Positions 12,516-21,181 of a stretch of 29,815 nt of DNA are shown here, piece after piece. The position numbers were made by a program, and so were the translations under genes. The stretch covers positions 153,657 to 183,471 of the forward strand of contig BMAT01009118.1 in NCBI GenBank assembly GCA_019649035.1, read 5' to 3'. Position 1 is the first letter of the stretch, and the number at the start of each line of letters is the position of its first letter. This DNA comes from Elysia marginata (Eukaryota; Mollusca; Gastropoda; Plakobranchidae). The notes under the pieces were generated by a model. It saw only the letters and a program-made list of their open reading frames with translations. It did not search any database and was not told the origin of the DNA.

Positions 12516-15500
12516 TCAAAAATATGTAAAAATGAGTGTAATAAAAGAGGAAGAAAGAAGAGTAGAATGTTAGCCAGATGGACATAGTTACAGGGGAAGG
12601 CTGCGGGGGAAAGATGAGAAGGGAGAACATTTAGCATGCAATGCCGATATATAAATTATTGGAAAGATTTTAAAAAATTGTCTTGTCATCTTTTACCCCC
12701 TCCCCCCCCCCCAAACACTGAATTTCAATAAAAATATGATATTGAGGTCCAACCAGAAACGAAATCATTGGCCCCTTAGTCTTTCAATCGATGATACGGC
12801 ACAGCCATTAGAAAATTACTGGGGACATGCTCCATGAGAGCTACATAATTTTTATTTTAATTTCGGGAGAGTACCAAATAAATTTGAAGTCCAGAACACT
12901 TAGTTAATTGCCAATCTGCCCACATATTGGCTGTTTTTTGTGAGTGTGATATGATATCTTGATTTTCAGCCTTAATGATGAAGCAAAAATAATTTTATGT
13001 AAAATTGCTCCAGTTAATGTGTATGGAATAAATAAGATGTTGCAGAAGTTTATAATTATTCCGTTTCTGCTCGTGTTCCATGTACATGTACTTTTTTATT
13101 TCGTACTTACCGATCGATACATTTTTAAACTTGACCAACATTTCCTAGTTGCGTTTTTTAGTTGTTCTTTTTTACATTTAGCTTTTCTCTTCTGAATAGG
13201 TACCAGGTCGGAGACCATTGTTTGTCCGATTTTTTTAAAATCTCAGTCTACTGATAGTTACTGCAAAAATTAGCAATTACTTAATTGTTAATTCGGGATT
13301 TAGTGTAAAAAATGAAGAGAAGCTTTTATCTAAATGTTAAGAAAAAAAGATAGTGTTAGCCTTTGTACCATCGAAGGTTACCCGTGACTTAACATCTTTG
13401 ACCCAAGAACACACCATAGAAAATTCAACTCATTTTCCAGAGTTTTACATTTCGGCTGCCTGTAAGGGATGTGGGTAGACTAAAACAAGTCCAAGTAACC
13501 TGCTTTGCTAAGGCAATTTCCACCTTAGTTGTTGTTGGGATCGAACCCACAACCCCCGGATCGTAACTCCAACGCGCAAATGACTGAACCAAGCTGTCCC
13601 ACTAAAACAACTGTATCGAACAATCATCTCAGTAGTTTCATTTGCTGGCCTCTCGATCAATATATTATGTTAATATGTGTACTGTAAGTCGTACATTATG
13701 CATCAAAAAGCATTATTTTTTTTCCAGGAGGAACTTTACGAAGAGGAGAGACAGAAGAGAATTCAGCTTGAAGCAGAGAAGAATGCAGCGCGAAAACACC
13801 ATGACTTTTTTACGTAAGCGCATGCTTAATTTGATGTTTACCTTTGCTGAGTTAGTACGTTAATAGTTGGGATTGGTGTTCTGTTTATTGACGTTTATTA
13901 TCACAGGATAAAGAGGAAAACGGATCATTATTTTCCCATGTATAATGTTAGGATTTAATTTTTATCAATATCTTGAATACGTGGGATGAAAGATGCTGTT
14001 TTCAGAGAGGGTTGGAAAGCCGTTCTATAGAAATGTTTGTGGGAAAGTATACTTATCATTGTGGCTGAAAGGTTAGGACTATCCTAATATGACAAGCCAC
14101 CTTGGATCGTGAAGTTTATAAATTTTAGCCTTAAATCCTTTATTTTGGCTTCTGTGGTTTCCTTGGCCTCATTATGTGTCATAAACTGCTAGTCCTGGCT
14201 GTTTTTGCGATGTTCGTTACCATTTTCCATCGACGTCGATTCCGGTTGTACAATGAACTTTGTTCACGGAAATCTTCCTTAAGGTTCTAAAAGGCTGTTG
14301 TTCGGTGGTTTTAAATATTACCGAGGTTGACAATGGTCACACGAAGAGACTATTTAAAGCACTTATAATATAAAGGCTAAATGTGATGCTAACAATTCAT
14401 AGAAGGCTTTTTATATTCAATTTGGCATTTTATAAGTATTCCATTTTCAAACTTAGTCATAAAATACGAACATACTTAACAAAGTCACCGAACAAAAGTC
14501 CCCATTAAGTTTCATTAATATGTTAAGCAGGCATAAGTCTAACTAGTCTAGATACTAGAAATCATCACAAATTTCAGATAAACTTTGTTTAACATTGCTA
14601 TATGAAAAAAAAGTTAACATTGAACATCTGAGAATGATCCACTACAATATTTAGGTATTTTTATTGTAAGACTAACTAAATACATGTATGCATAGGCTAC
14701 ATTTTTTTAAATGTGGTGAATTGTCTTTGTGTGAACAGACCCGCTCAGAAGTCACCCATCTCTCCAAACCGCTTTGATGAGGTGCCTGACCAGGTCAAGT
14801 CCCCAACACCGCAGCAACAGGCCTATCGGTTGCCTAGCAACCAGACATCGACACTGACGACGACACTGAGTGTGCCACCAGAGAGGAGACGCGGCTTCCA
14901 GATACAGGGCAAGGCCAAGGCTCTTTACAACTTCACAGCTCAGAATCCCAGGTAGGTCACATACAAGGGAATTTCATTGTTACATCATTGTATGTAGACC
15001 TGTAGACAACATTTCCACCATCTTGGCCTCCTGAATCTCAATGCTTTAGATGTCACATAAATTACAAATTTCAGCATGAGAGAAATCTAAAGTAAACAGA
15101 AAATAAATGTGCCTTATGGTTTTATAAAGGGAAGATTTTCAGGTCCAAACATTTTGAAGATTCTTTTTAAAAAATTCTTGAGTAATATGTGGATTTTATT
15201 TCCTCGACCTCACCCCCTCGTTTCCATGCAACACATTAATATACAGATCTTCAACAGTTTAAATTGTAGTTTTGTTTAATCACCCAGCACATCCTAAAAT
15301 TCTTAGGTAATTTCTCACAATCAGACTTACTTCTTTGGCCTTTTCAGAGAGCTTTCATTCAGGAAAGGCGACACGCTTTACCTCCTAAGACAGATTGACA
15401 AAAACTGGTTCGAGGGGGAGCACCATGGCAGAGCTGGTATCTTCCCTGTCAATTATGTGGAGGTAAGCCAACAAACCTAGCTAGGGGCAATTGCTTTTTC

Positions 15501-17063
15501 TATTGAAACTGGAGTGCTCAAATTGACAAGTTTGAAAGAACTTTTGATTCATTGAAAAATGCTTAAGATGTTATTTCTAAGAGTGGGTGAAATTCAATTA
15601 ATTTAAACAATTTTTTTTGTCAATCAACTTTGAGCATTTAGAAGCTGTGGTTGTCTTCAAGTTCTTTTTGTCTTATTTTATTTCTCATTGCACCAGAAAG
15701 AAAGTACCCAAAGAAAACCAAAAAATTGTTTAATCAATAGTTCTTATCTTTGTATGTATGCTAGATAAGTTTTTTTGGTATAGAGAGAGTCTATTGCTGC
15801 TAATTAAGATTTTAGAATTATGCATTTTCAGTTCTCTTTGTAGTATCAAATTTTTTTATGTCATGCAGTTTTCTGAATGATACTTTTTGCTACAAAGTAG
15901 CCTATATCAAACTTTCTTCTTATGGATAGTGATTGGCTTACAAAAATGTCTCAAACCTTAAAAGGGAATACAGCATTCAACATTATAAATTGAATTTCCG
16001 CTGCTCCATAAGACGAAAGTTGCTTTGATTGTTGTTGTTATTTTGCCTTAGTGAAGCTGAACTTGATAGAGAAATTTGTACATAAGAATGGCAATTAAAG
16101 CACACACAGCCATGATATTGTCAGGTGTTCAGTACAAATGTATTACTTTATTTATTATGTCTTCAGGCTTCTAATTTATATTGTGTTTAATAATTTCACT
16201 TTGGTCATGCCATTACCACACATTACATTTATAACGACCATTTTACGCAGGTACTGACATCTATTGAGGCAGCTCGTTCAGCAGCTATGGATGCTGAAGG
16301 TCAAGCCAAGGCCAAGTACAACTTTGCCGGACAGTCCAGTGTGGAGCTCTCCCTCAAAAAGGTAACAATGCTCTCTTCTTGCGCTGAAGCCATGATATCC
16401 TCACACTGTGTCAACCCTCTTTGTTTGAATGTCTTGTAATGGTGAATTGACCCTTTACTTCAGTATGAGTTCAGATTGAGGGGAAATGAAATCATGTATC
16501 AGTGGACCAGATGTATTATACTCAGTTAAATGCCTGCTCTGTTAGCGAACTCTTGGCCTTTGAAAACCATTGTAATATGTCAACAGGCCAAGTTTTAAAA
16601 AAAATAATACTCACATTGACTTAATTTTTTCATACCTTTTTTTTTTAATTTCACAATCTCAGGGTGAGCTGGTAACGCTGTTGCGTCATGTAGATGAGAA
16701 CTGGTGTGAGGGTCGCATCCATGGTCAACAGGGGATCTTCCCGACGAGTTATGTGGAGATCCTGAGAGAGCCATCAACCCCTCTCATCACACCAGCTCCT
16801 TCAGTGATTACCACGCCCATGACAGGTATGTCGAGGAGGACATCATTGCTAGCTTGACTGTCTTTTTTTTTTTAACTAAATGTGATTATAACCATGAATT
16901 TAATTTTTAAAGACATGTTTATGCTCATGTATTGTATTGTGACGATTTGCTTGTAAATCAAATATGTAAAGTGCTTTTGAGGTTTCCATGGGGTAATAAT
17001 ATTTAACAAAGACTTTTATTGTTATTATCATTAGGCCTAATATTTTTTTTTATTTTTATTATA

Positions 17064-17096
<33 letters not shown>

Positions 17097-18290
17097 TTTG
17101 TTATCATTATTATTATTATTATTATTGTTGTTGTTGTTGCTTTTATCATCATTGCTATTATTATTATCATTTTTATTGTTGTTTTTGTTGTAATCATTAT
17201 TATCATTATTATTATTGTTAATGTTATTATTATTACAGTCGGACCTGCGAAATCGGGAAACGCAAAATTGGGAAAAATCCCAAGGAACAGAATTTTTTCT
17301 ATCTAAAGTCATTGTGAAATCGTGAAATNNNNNNNNNNNNNNNNNNNNNNNNNNNNNNNNNNNNNNNNNNNNNNNNNNNNNNNNNNNNNNNNNNNNNNNN
17401 NNNNNNNNNNNNNNNNNNNNNNNNNNNNNNNNNNNNNNNNNNNNNNNNNNNNNNNNNNNNNNNNNNNNNNNNNNNNNNNNNNNNNNNNNNNNNNNNNNNN
17501 NNNNNNNNNNNNNNNNNNNNNNNNNNNNNNNNNNNNNNNNNNNNNNNNNNNNNNNNNNNNNNNNNNNNNNNNNNNNNNNNNNNNNNNNNNNNNNNNNNNN
17601 NNNNNNNNNNNNNNNNNNNNNNNNNNNNNNNNNNNNNNNNNNNNNNNNNNNNNNNNNNNNNNNNNNNNNNNNNNNNNNNNNNNNNNNNNNNNNNNNNNNN
17701 NNNNNNNNNNNNNNNNNNNNNNNNNNNNNNNNNNNNNNNNNNNNNNNNNNNNNNNNNNNNNNNNNNNNNNNNNNNNNNNNNNNNNNNNNNNNNNNNNNNN
17801 NNNNNNNNNNNNNNNNNNNNNNNNNNNNNNNNNNNNNNNNNNNNNNNNNNNNNNNNNNNNNNNNNNNNNNNNNNNNNNNNNNNNNNNNNNNNNNNNNNNN
17901 NNNNNNNNNNNNNNNNNNNNNNNNNNNNNNNNNNNNNNNNNNNNNNNNNNNNNNNNNNNNNNNNNNNNNNNNNNNNNNNNNNNNNNNNNNNNNNNNNNNN
18001 NNNNNNNNNNNNNNNNNNNNNNNNNNNNNNNNNNNNNNNNNNNNNNNNNNNNNNNNNNNNNNNNNNNNNNNNNNNNNNNNNNNNNNNNNNNNNNNNNNNN
18101 NNNNNNNNNNNNNNNNNNNNNNNNNNNNNNNNNNNNNNNNNNNNNNNNNNNNNNNNNNNNNNNNNNNNNNNNNNNNNNNNNNNNNNNNNNNNNNNNNNNN
18201 NNNNNNNNNNNNNNNNNNNNNNNNNNNNNNNNNNNNNNNNNNNNNNNNNNNNNNNNNNNNNNNNNNNNNNNNNNNNNNNNNNNNNNNNNN

Positions 18291-18327
<37 letters not shown>

Positions 18328-18341
18328 CATTATTTAATTTG

Positions 18342-18373
<32 letters not shown>

Positions 18374-20768
18374 GTTGTTGTTGTTATTATGCCTGGTTCA
18401 TCCTTAGCACTTTTGATATTCACACAAAAGAGGTATCTTGTCTGAAAAAAAAAAAACAAAACAAGAATATGGATGGAGTCAACTTCAGGTTTTACCAATA
18501 GTCTTGACAATTGTTTAGTTTTATATAGTCCAGTCATTATTCCATGATTTTTTTTGTCTACTATGTGCCAGTCATGTCAGTGGTTATGATAAAACTTAAT
18601 CGCTATTTGCATTTGTAAAACATAAATACTGGAGAGTGTTTCTTTGTAGGTCTGGTATTAATTCAAACTTTTTGTTTGATCTCTCCCTTTACACTCTTAC
18701 ACCCAATCCATTCTAGGTACCCCAGAAATGTTGTCGCCAGTAAGCATGGAGCCCCCTACTCCTCCCCCACAACCATCTCCCAGCGCATTCTCAGGGCCAC
18801 CCAACTTGACAACGTATGCCCCATATCGCCAGCAGCAGCAGCCGTACAACTCATTCTCTTCGCATAACTTCAGCAGCAGCAACAATCCTTATTCTCACAA
18901 CAACGGTGTTAATAACACGGCTGGTGGTAACAATAGATTTCAATTTGATGGTCAGTCAGGGTACGACATGCAGCCACAATCTGTTCGCTCTCCTGAACTG
19001 AAAATCTACGGTCACAAAGGCCCCATCAGCCCCGCCACAGGGTCGCTAAGCACAAGCTTTGATCGGCATGGGAGATCTCTCTCATCCTCAGGCCCTTCTG
19101 TTTCAGCAGCGCCTATGCCTCAATCAAACATAAACATTGTGACGTCTGCTACTGCTCTCAGCCCCAGCAAGCAGACCCGCTCAGATCACAGAGTGGCAGA
19201 TGATGATCTTGCTCTCCAGAGGTAAGCTTTTTTTTTTCCTCTGCAGTTGATTCTTTCTGGTTCTCTTTTCCTTTTCCATATTTTGAAGGTTTCCTGTTCA
19301 GAAATATCATGTGTTTTTTAGAATTTTTACTAGTAAAACTTTTCAAATAGGCCTACTACTCATGGAAAGAGCAAAGAAGTGCTGTTAGTAACAATATACA
19401 AGTATAACAATAATATTCACAAAAATGCTAAGATGTCAACTTTCCTATCACAGGTTCAATTTTTTTTAGTCCATTTTTAGCTTTGTACCTACACCAATTT
19501 GTTTTTGGTACTTAGCAGTATTTTTACTTGTAGGCGGAAGTGTTTTTTTTTTTTACTCTAAAGTATTTGACTTTATCTTACAAATGGAATTTGCAATGAG
19601 GTTTTATGTCCAGGTTGCAGGTCAAAACCCCTTTACCTCTATCCCTCCTCCCTTTATCCCCTTCTCTGCCCAATTAAAAAAAACCCATTAAAACATTAAC
19701 ATGATGGCTTTTGATAGATTTGTTTTCTTTCAGTAATTACGAATTTACATATCACTTTAAAAAATTCTCTAAGAAAGATTTGCTTCACACAGTCTTGTTG
19801 TAGAATCTAAATGAGCAACTTTATAATCATATCCTTCCAATATGTATATTATTTCTCTACATTTTTGTAATTGATGGTCTTTACTTAAATGAAATGTCGG
19901 ACATCGTGGTTACCATTTGTAGATTTTTACAGACAGCAGAAAGTTATTTGTGGAGCGGCATCACAATATAAATCTAGCTGCAGTGACATTGAAATTGAGA
20001 ATATTAATTATTTCTTTCAAATGGTCAAAATTTTACCAAAAAATTTCTTGGCTCACGTTGAAAGTGGTGTATAATTGTATTTCATCATACACAAACACAA
20101 AACCGTTGAAATGATCGCTGTAAAAAAAAATGTTCAAGAAAGGGTTTGGTTAGGCTCCCTTCAACTCCGTTGTAGTTTTAAAACCTTTATATGCATTTTA
20201 GCTTAATGTCCTAATGAACTGGTTTCACTGGTTCCATATTTTCCAAACGCAAGGATTTGATGATAACCAAGATATTAAAATAACCTTTCCACAGTGCTAG
20301 AGTGTTTTTAAGGAGTTTTCAAAGAATGCAACATTCTTAAATGTCAAATCTCTGTAACTAAAGCCATTTTGGGATGTTGCTACTCAATTACAGATCAAAC
20401 TTTGTACTTTTTTTTATTTCCATTAATTAACTATATTTTTTTAAAGAAATAGACACGTCACTCTTAAGATTAAGATGCGCAGAACTTAATGCTTCACTAG
20501 GGTGACAGAACTTAATGCTTCACTGAAACTTTTAAAATCATGCTAAAAATTGCTGCAGGTAAATACCATTCAATATAATTATTTTGTTGTTTTCTGCAGG
20601 TACCGAGCAGTCTATGCCTACCGGCCTCAGAGTGAAGATGAACTAGAGCTAAGAGAAGGAGACGAAGTGTTTGTGATGGAGCGTTGCGACGATGGCTGGT
20701 ATGTGGGAACCTCGGCTAGATCTGGACAGTTTGGAACCTTCCCTGGCAACTACGTACAGAAGATATGA
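2489..20768 (+). CDS. SORBS/CAP/vinexin-family adaptor, ten coding exons, three C-terminal SH3 domains
   Basis: Join of 2489-7943, 9664-10728, 12233-12336, 13728-13813, 14739-14951, 15348-15462, 16251-16361, 16663-16825, 18717-19221 and 20600-20768. All introns are GT-AG, phases agree throughout, and the total of 7986 nt gives 2661 residues. The order is a disordered N-terminal region (1-2173), a charged helical segment (about 2190-2234), SH3-1 (about 2295-2350), SH3-2 (about 2364-2419), a Q/N/S/P-rich linker, and SH3-3 (about 2607-2661). All three SH3 domains carry the ALYDF-like strand, the tryptophan and the G-x-F-P-x-x-Y-V end. The spacing and the NWFEGEHHG and GTFPGNYV motifs match the family closely. 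Known members bind vinculin, paxillin-type and actin-regulating partners at focal adhesions, Z-discs and junctions. The protein is far longer than the vertebrate members I know, because of the first coding exon. The family call is firm; SORBS1, SORBS2 and vinexin arose by vertebrate duplication, so no single symbol applies. Confidence 0.92.
7944..9663 (+). other. Intron 1 (1720 bp), with possible premature polyadenylation signals
   Basis: GT-AG intron, with a long pyrimidine tract ending in AATGTTAG at the 3' end. If retained, the frame continues for 24 codons to TGA at 8015-8017. AATAAA hexamers then occur at 8148-8153, 8520-8525 and 8540-8545, the last followed by a GU-rich stretch. No coding exon was recognised inside; short open frames here are chance frames in T-rich DNA. 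Confidence 0.8.
9664..10728 (+). CDS. Coding exon 2: proline-rich linker (residues 1819-2173)
   Basis: The 1065-nt exon follows a strong pyrimidine tract and ends at CCTCAAG|GTACAC. Both ends are phase 1, so including or skipping it keeps the frame. It opens with [13 protein letters not shown] and contains [10 protein letters not shown] near its end and IPPRPLYPQ at its last codons, three good SH3-ligand candidates. Between them is low-complexity Ser/Thr/Arg-rich sequence, plus a better conserved-looking block around residue 2076 ([16 protein letters not shown]) whose function I do not know. If the donor were not used, the frame would stop 13 codons later at 10767-10769. Confidence 0.88.
10729..12232 (+). 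other. Intron 2 (1504 bp)
   Basis: GT-AG intron, T-rich and AT-rich. A 16-base element reading AGACTACTGCAYGATT occurs at 11035-11050 and 11163-11178, and a shorter related copy (TTACTGCATGCAT) lies near 11246. No coding sequence or mobile element was recognised. Confidence 0.8.
12233..12336 (+). CDS. Coding exon 3: start of charged helical segment (residues 2174-2208)
   Basis: The 104-nt exon lies between a TTGTCTGTTCAG acceptor and a GATTG|GTAAGT donor. It enters in phase 1 and leaves in phase 0. It encodes [20 protein letters not shown] followed by a run of Lys, Arg and Glu ending AYRKQRL. This should form a charged helix or short coiled coil just upstream of the SH3 cluster. Its length is not a multiple of three, so skipping it alone would shift the frame. 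Confidence 0.85.
12463..12513. repeat. (GA)n microsatellite
   Basis: A nearly pure GA dinucleotide tract with one GAAAG interruption near 12470. Open frames through it on the reverse strand translate as alternating Ser and Leu and are not genes. Confidence 0.95.
13489..13600 (-). mobile_element. Compact tRNA-derived SINE-like element, 112 bp
   Basis: On the minus strand the element begins GGGACAGCTTGGTTCAGTC, has an A-box-like TGGTTCAGTC and a B-box GGTTCGATCCC at tRNA spacing, and continues about 45 bases beyond. It is bounded by perfect 10-bp direct repeats, ACTAAAACAA, at 13479-13488 and 13601-13610, which fit a target-site duplication. The 3' half does not pair with the 5' end as a tRNA acceptor stem would, so it is a retroposon and not a tRNA gene. 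No poly-A tail is seen. The family is not identified. Confidence 0.65.
13728..13813 (+). CDS. Coding exon 4: end of charged helical segment (residues 2209-2236)
   Basis: The 86-nt exon runs from TTTCCAG to a TTTTTTAC|GTAAGC donor, entering in phase 0 and leaving in phase 2. It encodes [20 protein letters not shown] and then RKHHDFF. Together with exon 3 it makes one Glu/Lys/Arg-rich helix of about 45 residues. The pair of exons totals 190 nt, so skipping both would also shift the frame. Confidence 0.85.
13814..14738 (+). other. Intron 4 (925 bp)
   Basis: GT-AG intron, AT-rich. I see no repeat family, RNA gene or hidden exon in it. Confidence 0.8.
14739..14951 (+). CDS. Coding exon 5: linker and first half of SH3-1 (residues 2237-2307)
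   Basis: The 213-nt exon is phase 2 at both ends, so its skipping would keep the frame while deleting the first strand and RT-loop of SH3-1. It begins [18 protein letters not shown], passes a Thr/Gln-rich stretch, then [13 protein letters not shown], the opening strand of a SORBS first SH3 domain. The AG at its end joins A of the next exon to give Arg. Confidence 0.92.
14952..15347 (+). other. Intron 5 (396 bp), inside SH3-1
   Basis: GT-AG intron between CCCAG|GTAGGT and CCTTTTCAG. It splits SH3-1 within the RT-loop. Nothing else is recognised in it. Confidence 0.85.
15348..15462 (+). CDS. Coding exon 6: second half of SH3-1 (residues 2308-2346)
   Basis: The 115-nt exon encodes [14 protein letters not shown], then the specificity region [11 protein letters not shown] with the ligand-contacting tryptophan, and [11 protein letters not shown] with the conserved Pro and Tyr. 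The NWxEGEHHGRxGIFP string is very close to the first SH3 domain of vertebrate SORBS proteins. All the canonical ligand-pocket residues I can identify are present, so the domain should be functional. Confidence 0.95.
15463..16250 (+). other. Intron 6 (788 bp)
   Basis: GT-AG intron between GTGGAG|GTAAGC and TTTTACGCAG, AT-rich, with no recognised content. Confidence 0.85.
16251..16361 (+). CDS. Coding exon 7: inter-SH3 linker and start of SH3-2 (residues 2347-2383)
   Basis: The 111-nt exon is phase 0 at both ends. It encodes the short Ala-rich linker ([14 protein letters not shown]) and then [19 protein letters not shown], the first strand and RT-loop of SH3-2. The linker of about 15 residues keeps the two SH3 domains close together, as in vertebrate members, where this pair binds vinculin's proline-rich hinge. 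Confidence 0.93.
16362..16662 (+). other. Intron 7 (301 bp), inside SH3-2
   Basis: GT-AG intron between AAAAAG|GTAACA and CACAATCTCAG, with no recognised content. Confidence 0.85.
16663..16825 (+). CDS. Coding exon 8: end of SH3-2 and start of linker (residues 2384-2437)
   Basis: The 163-nt exon encodes [20 protein letters not shown], then [11 protein letters not shown], completing SH3-2. Where relatives usually have KGD, this domain has KGE, a conservative change in the RT-loop. A proline- and threonine-rich tail leads into the linker. The donor is GACAG|GTATGT, phase 1. Confidence 0.93.
17041..17235. repeat. (ATT)n-type microsatellite, left of gap
   Basis: About 195 bases of ATT, TTG and ATC triplets with pure ATT runs. 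It resembles the block on the far side of the gap at 18291-18390, which probably explains why assembly failed here. Confidence 0.95.
17236..17328 (+). mobile_element. Possible end of a Tc1/pogo-like DNA transposon, cut by the gap
   Basis: Directly after a TA dinucleotide the sequence reads CAGTCGGACCTGCGAAATCG, followed by related GAAA-CGC and AAATCG-type units. A TA target and a CAGT-GGACC-type start are reminiscent of pogo/Tigger-like inverted termini, as I recall them. The element runs into the run of Ns, and its other end is not visible. It could instead be an unclassified repeat. Confidence 0.3.
17329..18290. other. Assembly gap (962 Ns)
   Basis: Unresolved bases inside intron 8. Frames drawn across it are artefacts. 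Confidence 1.
18291..18390. repeat. (TTA)n / (TTG)n microsatellite, right of gap
   Basis: About 100 bases of TTA units with TTG and ATC variants, the same composition as the block left of the gap. Confidence 0.95.
18717..19221 (+). CDS. Coding exon 9: low-complexity linker between SH3-2 and SH3-3 (residues 2438-2605)
   Basis: The 505-nt exon enters in phase 1 and leaves in phase 2. It starts [20 protein letters not shown], has a run of four Gln at 2476-2479, then a stretch to about 2510 dominated by Asn, Ser, Gln, Tyr and His, and ends with Ser/Pro-rich sequence. The composition is prion-like and disordered. Its length is not a multiple of three, so skipping it would frameshift SH3-3. Vertebrate relatives also have a variable linker here. 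Confidence 0.9.
19222..20599 (+). other. Intron 9 (1378 bp)
   Basis: GT-AG intron between CCAGAG|GTAAGC and TTTTCTGCAG. Near its 3' end a 19-base unit, CAGAACTTAATGCTTCACT, is repeated at 20480-20498 and 20506-20524. Otherwise it is AT-rich DNA with no recognised content. Confidence 0.85.
20600..20768 (+). CDS. Coding exon 10: SH3-3 and C-terminus (residues 2606-2661)
   Basis: The exon encodes the whole third SH3 domain: [40 protein letters not shown], then QKI and TGA at 20766-20768. The [10 protein letters not shown] and DDGWxVGTS strings and the end at GNYV plus three residues are diagnostic of the SORBS third SH3 domain, which in relatives binds Sos, Abl or related partners. Confidence 0.96.
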
Positions 20769-20769
20769 T

Positions 20770-21181
20770 GTAAGTCTCTCTCTGTCTGTCTCTCTGTCTA
20801 TCTCTCTATCTTAGTTTAGTTTAGAGGTCTGTGTGTTTGATAAAACAAATCCTCAAAATGATGAGTTCTTCTTTGTTTTATAGACACAATTAGCCTATAA
20901 ATACTCAAGTATTTTTTTGACAAGAAAAAAAATCTAAATTTTTATTCCAGTTTGTAAAGTGGCACTTTCTTCAGTAGTTTTGACAACATTTATCCCTCTC
21001 TTATTTCAACTTTAAAGAGCCATAGTTTAAGATAAGAGTTTAGTATAAGAGTTATTTGTAGCTATCACTGAGGGTAAATTTTGGTTCCAATGCTGATCCT
21101 TATATTAAGACTAGGTCTAGGTTTGTGTTATGTAACTTTAAAGTTTTTCAAAATATTGGTCTACTCTCTTTTTTTTTTCAG
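20770..21181 (+). other. Probable 3' UTR intron (412 bp)
   Basis: A consensus donor GAT|GTAAGT lies one base after the stop codon, and a strong acceptor, a T-tract followed by CAG, ends at 21181. A CT/TCTG-rich low-complexity stretch sits just inside the donor at about 20774-20810. Splicing here would not trigger nonsense-mediated decay, because the junction is under 50 nt from the stop. Confidence 0.65.
20774..20810. repeat. (TC)n / (TCTG)n low-complexity tract
   Basis: A pyrimidine-rich run of TCTC, TCTG and TCTA units immediately after the donor-like site that follows the stop codon. Confidence 0.85.

Larger units (their letters stand above)
12337..13727 (+). other. Intron 3 (1391 bp) with microsatellite and retroposon
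   Basis: GT-AG intron whose acceptor is TTTTTTTCCAG. It contains the (GA)n tract at 12463-12513, a run of C at about 12700-12713, and a reversed tRNA-like element at 13489-13600. The remainder is unremarkable AT-rich DNA. Confidence 0.8.
16826..18716 (+). other. Intron 8 (at least 929 bp known, plus assembly gap)
   Basis: GT-AG intron ending in CCATTCTAG. It holds two long TTA-type microsatellite blocks, one end of a possible DNA transposon and a run of 962 Ns. The true length is uncertain. Because the flanking exons join in phase without it, no coding exon needs to be missing, but an alternative exon in the gap cannot be excluded. Confidence 0.75.

Noticed and set aside
12257..12637. Reverse-strand frames over the GA tract and exon 3
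   Set aside because: Ser/Leu repeats from (GA)n, opposite a real exon whose phase fits the gene.
13537..13600. Possible tRNA gene on the minus strand
   Set aside because: Both promoter boxes are present, but the acceptor stem does not pair and direct repeats flank the element, so it is a SINE.
17003..18407. Long open frames crossing the gap and its flanks
   Set aside because: Made of Ns and triplet repeats; no coding content.
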